A stretch of 44,655 nucleotides of DNA, taken from Hydrogenophaga sp. (GTDB lineage Bacteria; Pseudomonadota; Gammaproteobacteria; Burkholderiales; Burkholderiaceae_C). Below the pieces are notes generated by a model. It saw only the letters and a list, made by a program, of their open reading frames with translations, made no database searches and was not told the origin of the DNA. Position numbers and translations under genes: made by a program. The DNA lies in NCBI RefSeq assembly GCF_018780075.1, contig NZ_JADMKB010000010.1:1-44655 (forward strand), in the 5' to 3' direction. Of the stretch, positions 1 to 8,578 are shown piece after piece (position 1 is the stretch's first letter; each line of letters opens with the position of its first letter).

Positions 1-424
1 CCACGTTGAACAGCGGCACGCACACGCCGATCAGCACCGCGATCATCAGCAGGCCCTGAGGCCCGGCCACCTTGTCGGCCAGGGCCAGCGCAATGAAGGA
101 GTTGAAACGGAAGCCCACCTGTGCGCTCGCCGCGTGCAGTCGCACGTCGATCCGCCGGCCGATCCAGGGCCAATGCGGCAAGGAGTACGACAGGGCGATC
201 CCGGCGGCACCCAGCGCAAGGCCGGCACCCATCAGGCTGGACGCGGCCTCCAGGTCGAGCGGGCTTTTCACGATCGAGTGAAACAGCAGCACCGGGAACA
301 GGAAGAAATACACCAGGCTCTCCACCTGTTCCCAGACCTTGCGGTTGAGCGCGGTGAAGCGGCAGACGAGGTAGCCGCAAAGGATCAGCGAAAAGTCGGG
401 AAAGAGCAGTTGCGCGAAGTTCAC
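1..424 (-). CDS. AEC family (auxin efflux carrier-type) permease, truncated by window edge
   Basis: This is the N-terminal 141 residues of an inner-membrane transporter. The gene continues past position 1. The reading begins V/M-NFAQLLFPDFSLILCGY and shows hydrophobic segments typical of the AEC/MdcF family, including VESLVYFFLFPVLLFHSIV and LLMIAVLIGVCVPLF. The N-x-hydrophobic pattern FRFNSFIALALAD matches the family's conserved first-half motif. The start is taken as GTG at 424. A GTG further upstream in the same frame, about 27 bases earlier, is possible, and no strong ribosome site decides between them. It is divergent from the Bug receptor gene. AEC members export or import small organic acids or amino acids, and the substrate cannot be told here. 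Confidence 0.8.
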   Translation of the reverse strand, partial: MNFAQLLFPDFSLILCGYLVCRFTALNRKVWEQVESLVYFFLFPVLLFHSIVKSPLDLEAASSLMGAGLALGAAGIALSYSLPHWPWIGRRIDVRLHAASAQVGFRFNSFIALALADKVAGPQGLLMIAVLIGVCVPLFNV

Positions 425-477
425 CGGCTGAGCATAGCGCCGCGAAGGGAGCACTTCCGGGGGTTTGTACTTATGTA

Positions 478-502
478 GTCTCCCCATGGTCAAACGGGGG
501 AC
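478..502. promoter_or_regulatory. imperfect stem-loop in the AEC/Bug divergent spacer
   Basis: GTCTCCCC (478-485) can pair with GGGGGAC (496-502), allowing one G-U wobble and a loop of about ten bases. It sits 85 bases before the Bug receptor start, in the 162-base divergent spacer. It could be an operator or part of the leader. The sequence alone does not show which. Nothing else recognisable lies in this spacer. Confidence 0.25.
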
Positions 503-586
503 GGCTGTCTACAGTGCGAGCAAGCCTGCAGGGGTAATATGCCCGCTGCTATCGTTTTGTTTGCCTTTGTTCAAGGAGTGCCCACC

Positions 587-1564
587 ATGGTTTCGCGTCG
601 TCAGCTGTTTGCTCTGGGTTGTTTCGCCGCATCGTTGGCCGTGTCCGGCGCAACCTGGGCACAGGCCTACCCCAACAAGATCATCCGCCTGCAGGTGCCG
701 TTCGCGCCGGGTGGCACCACGGACATCATCGCGCGGGTCATGTCCGAGCCTCTGGGCAAGTCCATGGGCCAGAGCGTGATCGTGGAGAACAAGGCCGGTG
801 GCGGCGGTGTGGTGGGCGCCACCGAACTGGCGCGCAGCCCGGCCGATGGCTACATCCTGGGCATGGCCACGGTGTCCACCACCGCCGCCAACCCCGCGAT
901 CAACCCCAAGATCCCGTACAACACGCTCACCGACTTCACACCGATCATCAACATCGCCGCCACGCCCAACGTGATCGCGGTGCACCCCAGCTTCCCGGCC
1001 AAGGATTACAAGGCCTTCATCGCCGAACTCAAGAAAAGCCCGGGCAAATACAGCTACGCCAGCTCGGGCACCGGCGGCATCGGTCACCTGCAGACCGAGC
1101 TGTTCAAGAACCTGACCAACACCTTCGTCACCCACATTCCCTACCGTGGCGCAGGCCCGGCACTCAACGACACGGTGGGCGGCCAGGTGCCGATCATTTT
1201 TGACAACCTGCCGTCGGCCCTGCCGCACATCAAGGCCGGCCGCCTGATCGCCATCGTGGTGGCCGCGCCGCAGCGCGTGGCCTCGCTGCCGGACGTGCCT
1301 ACCTTCAAGGAAGTGGGCCTTGAGCCGGTGAACCGCATGGCCTACTACGGCCTCATCGGCCCGAAGGGCATGCCCAAGGACGTGGTCGACAAGATCTACA
1401 ACGCCACCAAGACGGCACTGACCGACCCGGCCGTGAAGAAGCGCATTGAAGACACAGGCTCGCTGATCGTGGCCAACACGCCCGACCAGTTCACCGAGCA
1501 GATCAAGGCCGAATTCGAGGTCTACAAGGGCGTGGTCACGAAGCAGAAGCTCTCGCTCGACTGA
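587..1564 (+). CDS. Bug/TctC-family tripartite tricarboxylate transporter substrate-binding protein
   Basis: A 325-residue periplasmic solute receptor. The signal peptide is MVSRRQLFALGCFAASLAVS up to ATWAQA, and the mature protein starts AYPNKIIRLQVPFAPGGTTD, the Bug-family hallmark (YP-x-KPI/IR...VPF-PGG-x-D). Further family blocks are VENKAGGGGVVGA, ARSPADGY, YRGAGPALNDTVGGQV and LPDVPTFKEVGL. The ATG at 587 is chosen because AAGGAG lies at 573-578, eight bases before it; an upstream in-frame ATG at 539 lacks this and would precede the signal peptide. The stop codon overlaps the start of xerD. No TctA/TctB membrane genes are adjacent, as is usual for the many orphan Bug proteins of Burkholderiales. 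The ligand is likely a carboxylate but is unknown. Confidence 0.93.
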   Translation: MVSRRQLFALGCFAASLAVSGATWAQAYPNKIIRLQVPFAPGGTTDIIARVMSEPLGKSMGQSVIVENKAGGGGVVGATELARSPADGYILGMATVSTTAANPAINPKIPYNTLTDFTPIINIAATPNVIAVHPSFPAKDYKAFIAELKKSPGKYSYASSGTGGIGHLQTELFKNLTNTFVTHIPYRGAGPALNDTVGGQVPIIFDNLPSALPHIKAGRLIAIVVAAPQRVASLPDVPTFKEVGLEPVNRMAYYGLIGPKGMPKDVVDKIYNATKTALTDPAVKKRIEDTGSLIVANTPDQFTEQIKAEFEVYKGVVTKQKLSLD

Positions 1565-2490
1565 TGGACGCTGCCGCGCTGGCCCGCAGCGAAGCGAGCG
1601 CCAGCGCCTTCATCGACGGCCTCTGGCTCGAAGAGGGCCTCGCGCGCAACACGCTCGACGCCTACCGGCGCGACCTCCGGCTCTTCGCCGAGTGGCTGGC
1701 CACGGGAGAGGGTGGTGCGCGCGCGCTGCCCGAGGCCGGCGAGGCGCAGATCAACGCCTATTTCGCGGCCCGCCACGCCCAGACCCGCGCGACCACGGCG
1801 AACCGTCGCCTCACGGTGTTCAAGCGCTACTTCCGCTGGGCGCTGCGCGAGCGCTTCATCTCCGCCGACCCGACCCTGCGCCTGAGCGCCGCGCGCCAGC
1901 CGATGCGCGTGCCCAAGACATTGTCCGAGTCGCAGGTCGAGGCCCTGCTCAACGCGCCCGACACCGACACACCGCTGGGACAGCGCGACCGCGCCATGCT
2001 GGAACTGATGTACGCCAGCGGCCTGCGCGTGAGCGAGCTGGTGACGCTCAAGACCTTTCACGTGGGACACAACGAGCATGTGTTGCGTGTCACCGGCAAG
2101 GGCAACAAGGAGCGGCTGGTGCCCTTTGGGCAGATCGCGGGCCAGTGGCTGCAGCGCTACCTGGGCACGGGCCGGCCCGAGATCCTGGCCGGTCAGCAGA
2201 GCGAAGACCTGTTCGTGACCTCGCGGGGCACCCGCGCGGGCGAGGCCATGAGCCGCGTGATGTTCTGGAACCTGGTCAAGCGCTACGCGCTGCAGGCCGG
2301 CATCACCACACCGCTCTCGCCGCACACGCTGCGCCATGCTTTTGCGACCCACCTGCTCAACCACGGCGCCGACCTGCGCGCGGTGCAGATGCTGCTGGGC
2401 CACGCCGACATTTCCACCACCACGATCTACACCCACGTGGCGCGCGAGCGCCTCAAGAGCATCGTGGCACAGCACCATCCCAGGGGCTGA
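1564..2490 (+). CDS. xerD: site-specific tyrosine recombinase XerD
   Basis: A 308-residue tyrosine recombinase that, with XerC, resolves chromosome dimers at dif. It has an N-terminal SAM-like core-binding domain (about 10-95) and a C-terminal catalytic domain. The catalytic set is complete: R155 (ASGLRVSE), K179 (GKGNKER), H254 and R257 (HTLRHAF), H280 (LLGHADIS) and nucleophile Y289 (TTIYTHV). Length and motifs are those of XerC/D rather than a phage integrase. The neighbours are housekeeping genes, which also favours XerD. Its ATG overlaps the TGA of the Bug gene by one base, so translation may be coupled. XerC is the alternative name, but the sequence reads more like XerD. Confidence 0.88.
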   Translation: MDAAALARSEASASAFIDGLWLEEGLARNTLDAYRRDLRLFAEWLATGEGGARALPEAGEAQINAYFAARHAQTRATTANRRLTVFKRYFRWALRERFISADPTLRLSAARQPMRVPKTLSESQVEALLNAPDTDTPLGQRDRAMLELMYASGLRVSELVTLKTFHVGHNEHVLRVTGKGNKERLVPFGQIAGQWLQRYLGTGRPEILAGQQSEDLFVTSRGTRAGEAMSRVMFWNLVKRYALQAGITTPLSPHTLRHAFATHLLNHGADLRAVQMLLGHADISTTTIYTHVARERLKSIVAQHHPRG

Positions 2491-2529
2491 GGTCCACCGG
2501 ATAAATGCCCATGGGGGTATAAAAGTTCC

Positions 2530-3726
2530 ATGGAACCACTGCTGTCATCTCCCGCCGCCCAGGCCGCACTGCTCGCCGCTGCGGGCGCGCTGGCGTTCTG
2601 GCTCAAGGACGTTCCCGGGCTGGTGATGTCCTGGGGCAAGCGCTTTTTCATCTCCACGCTCACCATCGACTCGCGCGACGAGTTCCTGTTTTCCGCACTG
2701 GTCGAGCACATGGACGCGCACCCCTCGCTGCGCCAGGTCAACCAGTTCACTGCGCGCAGCGTGCGCCAGGGCACGGCCTACCAGAGCCTGGAAGAAGACC
2801 TGCGTGCCGGCCAGGCGCCGCGCGCCTACCTCTCGCCCGGCGAAGGCCTGCACATTTTGTGGATCGACGGCCGGCTGGTCTGGATACGGCGCGAACTGCA
2901 GGTGACGCAGAGCGTGTTCGAGCGCATCAGCCTCTCGCACTTCGGGCGCTCCGGCGGCTACCTGGCGGCCTTTTTGCAGCGCGCCATCGACGCGCGCGCC
3001 CAACGCGAAAGCGACACGCTCTCGGTCTTCATCCCCAACCCTTTTCATGGCGGCGACTGGATGCGCGCGCGCCTGGGCTCGCGCCGACCGCTTGCATCCG
3101 TGGTGCTCAAGGCCGGGCAGGCCGAAGCCCTGCTGGCCGATCTGCAGCGCTTCTACGGCGCACACGAGCGCTACGCCGAGCTGGGCATTCCGTGGCGGCG
3201 TGGCTACCTGCTCTACGGCCCGCCCGGCACCGGCAAGACCTCGCTGGTCACGGCGCTCGCGTCCGAGTTGCACCTCAACGTCTGTACGCTCAGCCTGGCC
3301 TCGCCCATCGTCACCGACGAGAAGATCCACACCCTGCTGGCGGCCGTGCCGCAGCGTTCGCTGTTGCTGATCGAAGACGTGGACGCTTTCTTCCGCCAGC
3401 GCGACGCGGCGCACAGCCAGGTGAAGCTCTCGTTCTCAGGCTTTCTGAACGCGCTCGACGGCGTGGCGACGCAGGAGGGCAACGTGCTTTTCATGACCAC
3501 CAACCACGCCGACCGGCTGGACGAGGCGCTGATCCGCGCCGGGCGCATCGACGAGCGGGTGGAACTGGGCACTTGCGACGTGGACCAGCTGCGCCGGCTG
3601 TACCTGAAGTTCCAGCCCGACGATGCTGCGGCCCGCGCCTACGCGGCGGAAACCCTGGGCAAGAGCCTCTCTCCCGCGCAGGTGCAAGGCGAGCTGATGC
3701 GGCGCTTCGGCGCGGTGCGCAGATAG
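2530..3726 (+). CDS. Bcs1-like AAA ATPase with N-terminal membrane segment
   Basis: A 398-residue AAA protein. One hydrophobic segment lies at about 8-25 (AAQAALLAAAGALAFWL). A Bcs1-like middle region follows, then the AAA module: Walker A GPPGTGKTS at 230-238, Walker B LLLIEDVDAFF at about 278-288, sensor TTN at 323-325, and arginine fingers in LIRAGRIDERVEL (R336, R339). The layout matches mitochondrial Bcs1, which translocates the folded Rieske protein of complex III. A bacterial role cannot be inferred from this alone. The start has no clear Shine-Dalgarno site. The gene is convergent with the RIO kinase gene, 15 bases away. Confidence 0.85.
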   Translation: MEPLLSSPAAQAALLAAAGALAFWLKDVPGLVMSWGKRFFISTLTIDSRDEFLFSALVEHMDAHPSLRQVNQFTARSVRQGTAYQSLEEDLRAGQAPRAYLSPGEGLHILWIDGRLVWIRRELQVTQSVFERISLSHFGRSGGYLAAFLQRAIDARAQRESDTLSVFIPNPFHGGDWMRARLGSRRPLASVVLKAGQAEALLADLQRFYGAHERYAELGIPWRRGYLLYGPPGTGKTSLVTALASELHLNVCTLSLASPIVTDEKIHTLLAAVPQRSLLLIEDVDAFFRQRDAAHSQVKLSFSGFLNALDGVATQEGNVLFMTTNHADRLDEALIRAGRIDERVELGTCDVDQLRRLYLKFQPDDAAARAYAAETLGKSLSPAQVQGELMRRFGAVRR

Positions 3727-3741
3727 TTCAAGCGCTCAGCC

Positions 3742-4605
3742 TCACTGCGCCATGCGCAGCCGCCGCGCCGCGTCTTCATCTCGCGCATCGTCGATCTCGC
3801 GCATGACGCTGGCCAGGTCCACATCGGCGCGGGTCGGCGTGTAGCGCCCGGTCAGCGGTGTGTCGTTGCTCAGCAGCCCGCTCTGGTAGAGGCTCCAGAT
3901 CTCGGGCCCGTACTGCGTGGCGCGCAGCTCGGGCGCGAACTGACCAAAGAAGTCGCGCAGGTTGGCCACGTCGCGCAGCAGCATGCGCGGCGCGTGGTTG
4001 TTGCCCGCGGCGTCCACCGCCTGCGGCAGGTCGATGATCACGGGGAAGTCCTCACTGTCCGCTTCGCCCGAATGCGCGAGCAGGATGTTGAATTCCGACA
4101 GATCGCCGTGCACCACGCCCGCACACAACATGCGCACCACCTCGGCCACCAGGGTGGCGTGGTGCCGGCGTGCCTGCTCGGGTGTGAAGCGCACATCGTT
4201 CAGGCGCGGGGCGGCGTCGCCGTGGGCGTCGGTCACCAGCTCCATCAGCAGCACGCCGTCGCAGAAGTTGTAGGGCTGCGGCACGCGCACACCGGCAGCG
4301 GCCAGGCGGTAGAGCGCGTCCACCTCGGCGCTTTGCCAGGCGGCCTCTTGCGCCTCGCGGCCAAACTTGGTGCCCTTGGCCATGGCGCGGGCCTGGCGCG
4401 AGTTCTTGACCTTGCGGTTTTCGGTGTAGTCCACCGCCTGGCGAAAGCTGCGGTTGTTGGCTTCTTTGTAGATCTTGGCGCAGCGGGTCTCTTCGCCGCA
4501 GCGAACCACGAACACCATGGCTTCCTTGCCGCTCATGAGCTGGCGCACCACCGTGTCGATCAGGCCTTCTTCGATCAGCGCTTGCAGCCGGGGCGGTGCC
4601 TTCAT
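3742..4605 (-). CDS. RIO-family atypical serine protein kinase
   Basis: A 287-residue kinase of the RIO1/RIO3-like group. Visible kinase elements are the glycine-poor N-lobe SGKEAMVFVVR, the ATP-binding lysine K44 in CAKIYKE, the hinge MELV (121-124), the catalytic loop HGDLSEFN (166-173) and the metal-binding aspartate in IDLPQAV (D192). These are the RIO signatures, and the DLPQ form replaces the usual DFG. The start is placed at ATG 4605 (MKAPPRLQAL), because the longer open frame to 4704 reads through the neighbouring gene in a low-complexity way. The zinc-ribbon gene begins 280 bases upstream and ends 28 bases before this start, so the two are probably co-transcribed. Substrates of bacterial RIO kinases are poorly known. 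Confidence 0.9.
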   Translation of the reverse strand: MKAPPRLQALIEEGLIDTVVRQLMSGKEAMVFVVRCGEETRCAKIYKEANNRSFRQAVDYTENRKVKNSRQARAMAKGTKFGREAQEAAWQSAEVDALYRLAAAGVRVPQPYNFCDGVLLMELVTDAHGDAAPRLNDVRFTPEQARRHHATLVAEVVRMLCAGVVHGDLSEFNILLAHSGEADSEDFPVIIDLPQAVDAAGNNHAPRMLLRDVANLRDFFGQFAPELRATQYGPEIWSLYQSGLLSNDTPLTGRYTPTRADVDLASVMREIDDARDEDAARRLRMAQ

Positions 4606-4633
4606 GCGGTCAGCCGTGGGGCGTGAAGACCGC

Positions 4634-4885
4634 TCACTTCGGCGCCAGCGACCAGCCGCTGCGCTGGTCGGCCTTGTTGTTGGTGTAGTGCCAGTGGGCG
4701 CCACAGCGGTCGCAGAAGTAACCGGTGATCGTCACTTGCACATCGCCCTGCAGCTCTTTGCGGTGCTTGCCCTGCTGCAGCTCGGGGTGGCCGGGCGCGC
4801 CGCGCCAGTTGCGCTGGATGCCCAGGCAGGATTCGCACAGCGGCGAGGGCTCGGTGGGAGCGGTGGATTCTGGGGCTGCGTTCAT
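4634..4885 (-). CDS. small zinc-ribbon-like protein
   Basis: An 83-residue protein with two CxxC knuckles: C17-x-x-C20 (CESC) and C58-x-x-C61 (CDRC), spaced like a zinc ribbon. No signal peptide or membrane segment is seen. I do not recognise a named family. The ATG at 4885 (MNAAPESTAP) is preferred over a longer proline-rich read-through to 4966. It lies immediately upstream of the RIO kinase gene on the same strand, with a 28-base gap, so the pair may be co-expressed. The Cys pattern suggests a structural zinc site and perhaps nucleic-acid or protein binding, which is inference only. Confidence 0.75.
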   Translation of the reverse strand: MNAAPESTAPTEPSPLCESCLGIQRNWRGAPGHPELQQGKHRKELQGDVQVTITGYFCDRCGAHWHYTNNKADQRSGWSLAPK

Positions 4886-5001
4886 GAGGGTGTGGGTGGT
4901 ACAGGGTGAAGGTGGGCCGGGCGGGCATGGGCGTCGTCGGTGGGTGTGGTGTTCCGATCGGTCCAAACAGGCCGTCGGAGTGTCTGACCCTGGGCCGACG
5001 C

Positions 5002-5595
5002 CTACAACGGTTGCGTGACGAGTTCGACGGCCAGGCCTTGCACGGTCACGGTGATGCGGCCCGGCCGCAAGCCCAGCAGATCGGCCATCGCCGTTTCCTT
5101 GGGTTGCAACTGGTAGAGCACCACTTCGCGCAAGGACTGCTCGGCCAGGGGCGGTGCGTAGGTGTTGAGCATCTCCACCGCCTCGGGTGCCAGATCGGGA
5201 AACCGGAAGCGGTAGACCTTGAGCTGGTGCGCGCGCAGGCTGCGGTCGGCGTGCTCGTAACGCAGCGCGAAATCGACGGTGAACGAACCTTGCTGGGTGC
5301 GCGGCAATGCCGCACCCGCGGCGGTCACCGGCATCACCGCGCGCAGGCGGTTCTGCTCGGGCAGCAGGCTCAGGCGCGGGGCGTTCAGGTCCAGGTTCAC
5401 CAGCCCGGCGACCGGGTAGCGCATCGGGTAACGCTTGGCCACCTCGCTTTGCAACAGGTCCAGCGGCACGGTGAAGCGGGGTGGGGCGGTGGTGGGGCTG
5501 TCGCTGCCTGGCGCCAGCGGTGGCAGGCTGGTCTGGGCATGGCCCACGCCCCAGCCCAGCAGCAGACCGGTGGTGACGAGGCGTCGGCGTTGCAT
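5002..5595 (-). CDS. DUF1439 domain protein, exported
   Basis: A 197-residue protein with an N-terminal export signal (MQRRRLVTTGLLLGWGVGHA). The rest matches my memory of DUF1439, a family of periplasmic or lipoprotein-like beta-rich proteins (YceB-like). Matching blocks include SEVAKRYPMRYPVAGLVNL, YEHADRSLRAHQLKVYRF and LQPKETAMADLLGLRPG. There is no lipobox cysteine, so a soluble periplasmic form is likely. Function is unknown in the family. It lies 12 bases upstream-to-downstream from the DUF3297 gene on the same strand and may be co-transcribed with it. The 116 bases between this gene and the zinc-ribbon gene hold nothing I recognise. Confidence 0.75.
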   Translation of the reverse strand: MQRRRLVTTGLLLGWGVGHAQTSLPPLAPGSDSPTTAPPRFTVPLDLLQSEVAKRYPMRYPVAGLVNLDLNAPRLSLLPEQNRLRAVMPVTAAGAALPRTQQGSFTVDFALRYEHADRSLRAHQLKVYRFRFPDLAPEAVEMLNTYAPPLAEQSLREVVLYQLQPKETAMADLLGLRPGRITVTVQGLAVELVTQPL

Positions 5596-5607
5596 GGCCT
5601 GTGGCCG

Positions 5608-5856
5608 TTACTTGTAGAACACTTCGATCCGCCCCTTGAGCTGGATCAGCAGCGGCTGACCCTTGCGGTCCAGCGTTTTGGCCGAGGGCACTTTCACCCA
5701 GCCTTCGCTGATGCAGTACTCGGCGACGTCGAAACGTTCCTTGTCGTTGAAGCGGATGCCGATGTCGTGCTGGAACACGGCAGCCACGTGGTGCGGGCTG
5801 CGGGCGTCGATGGCGAGGCGGTCTGGGAGGGTGGGGCGGGTGGTCGTGTCGTTCAT
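5608..5856 (-). CDS. DUF3297 family protein
   Basis: An 82-residue soluble protein. Blocks such as LPDRLAIDARSPHHVAAVF, HDIGIRFNDKERFDV, EYCISEGWVKVP and KTLDRKGQPLLIQLKG correspond to the DUF3297 family, which is widespread in proteobacteria and functionally uncharacterised. The ATG at 5856 (MNDTTTRPTL) gives the usual family length; an in-frame ATG at 5880 would add eight residues. It ends 12 bases before the DUF1439 gene begins. Confidence 0.85.
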   Translation of the reverse strand: MNDTTTRPTLPDRLAIDARSPHHVAAVFQHDIGIRFNDKERFDVAEYCISEGWVKVPSAKTLDRKGQPLLIQLKGRIEVFYK

Positions 5857-5913
5857 GGCGCTATTTTCGGGCAGTTTCAACCTGGGACGACCGCGTCTTC
5901 CCCCACGGCGCGA

Positions 5914-6933
5914 TCAAGGGCGGTAGACCGCGCAGGCCTTGGGTGTTTTGGGGGTGGGGTCGCCGCCGAAGCTGCGCGCATCGCAGCTCACTCCATCGCG
6001 GGCGTGCACGACCCGGTAGAGGCCGTTGGCACCGAAGCGAACGTGGCCTTCGTCGCGGAAGCGGCAGGTCTGGGTCTCTTTGGCGCAGGCGACCCAGAAG
6101 CGGTCGTCCAGTGGCGGGATCTCGTCGGCGTCGGGTCGCCGGGCCACGGTGCGGTCCACCGGCACGGTGTTGATGTCGCAGGTTTTCTGCACGCCGGGCG
6201 CAGGGTCCCCGAAGTTTTTCGCGTCGCACCGGAAGGCGCCCGCCACCTGGCGGTAGTGGTACTGGCCGGGCACGCCGTAGCGCACCAGCGTGGGGGCCGA
6301 TGGCGCGCAGCCGCTGCCTTCGTCGGCGCAGAAGGCCCAGCGGTTGGCATCGCGCCGGTCCATGCCGGGGGCCACGGCCACACCGCCGAAGCGGTCGTTG
6401 TCGCGCATGCCCGGGTCACCCCGTTCCGGTTCGCCACGGCCTGTGGTGCGCACCTGGCATTTCTTGCGCGCACCGTAGACCGGGTCGCCGAACTCTTCGA
6501 CGCTGCACTCGATCTGACCGGTCTCGCGGCGCAGGTTGTAGGCGCCGTCGGCACCAAAGCGCACCACACGCTCACCGCGGAAACGGCAGACCTCGCCTTC
6601 CTGCGCGCAGTCTTCCCAGCCGCGTTCCCGCGCCTCGCGCTCGGGCCGTGGCAAGGCCCTGTCCCAGCCCAGGCGGTACTCGCACAGCTTGGGCACCCGC
6701 CGCGCCGGGTCGCCGAACTCGCTGATCTCGCATTCGATGCGACCGTCCACGTTCTTCGCGACCGAAAAGCGCCCGGGCGCCCCGAACCGGACCTGGGCCA
6801 GGCCGGGCACAAAGCAGGTCTGCCCCTCGCGTGCGCAGGGCACCCAGTCGGCCGGGTCGTTGGCCTGGGCGCTGGCGGTGGCCAGTGTCAAGGCGCCGAG
6901 CAGCAGGGCGGCGATGTTGAACAGTGCCTTCAT
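5914..6933 (-). CDS. secreted protein made of four Cys-rich VRFG/FGDP repeats
   Basis: A 339-residue protein with a signal peptide (MKALFNIAALLLGALTLATASA) followed by four copies of a module of about 58 residues. They begin near residues 29, 105, 192 and 278. Each copy reads W-x-x-CA-x-E-x-x-x-C, then VR(F/Y)G-x-x-G-x-(Y/F), then a cysteine (IEC, RC, SC), then FG(G)DP, and closes with K-x-C. Every copy keeps four cysteines, so two disulfides per module are likely after export. Similar short modules are, from memory, found at the ends of secreted glycan-active proteins, but here nothing else is attached. No catalytic domain is visible. Carbohydrate or surface binding is a guess. Confidence 0.8.
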   Translation of the reverse strand: MKALFNIAALLLGALTLATASAQANDPADWVPCAREGQTCFVPGLAQVRFGAPGRFSVAKNVDGRIECEISEFGDPARRVPKLCEYRLGWDRALPRPEREARERGWEDCAQEGEVCRFRGERVVRFGADGAYNLRRETGQIECSVEEFGDPVYGARKKCQVRTTGRGEPERGDPGMRDNDRFGGVAVAPGMDRRDANRWAFCADEGSGCAPSAPTLVRYGVPGQYHYRQVAGAFRCDAKNFGDPAPGVQKTCDINTVPVDRTVARRPDADEIPPLDDRFWVACAKETQTCRFRDEGHVRFGANGLYRVVHARDGVSCDARSFGGDPTPKTPKACAVYRP

Positions 6934-6991
6934 GCAAGCCTCCGTGTGGTCAGGAAAAACAGTGTAGGGGCGGCGGGGCGACGCACCCCAG

Positions 6992-8413
<1,422 letters not shown>

Positions 8414-8502
8414 CCCCGATTATCGGCGGACCCAGCTGGCGAGGTATCCGTTCGCCACCTGGCCGGAGCTTCACCCGCTACGCATGAAGTGATTTCCACC
8501 CA

Positions 8503-8576
8503 GGGCACGGCGGAACCGGCTTTGCCGGGCCGCCAGTGCCGCCCCTTAAGGGGTCGCGCGCAGCGCGGCGGGGGCA
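8503..8576 (-). repeat. dispersed structured repeat, copy A
   Basis: On the minus strand this starts CCCCCGCCGCGC, then CCCCTTAAGGGG, then GGCCCGGCAAAGCCGGTTCC nested inside an outer stem GGCAC...GTGCC. It begins two bases past the stop codon of the histidine kinase gene at 8579. It shares its parts and order with copies at 13661, 26024 and 26971. There is no U-tract, so it is not a classical intrinsic terminator. Confidence 0.85.
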
Positions 8577-8578
8577 GA

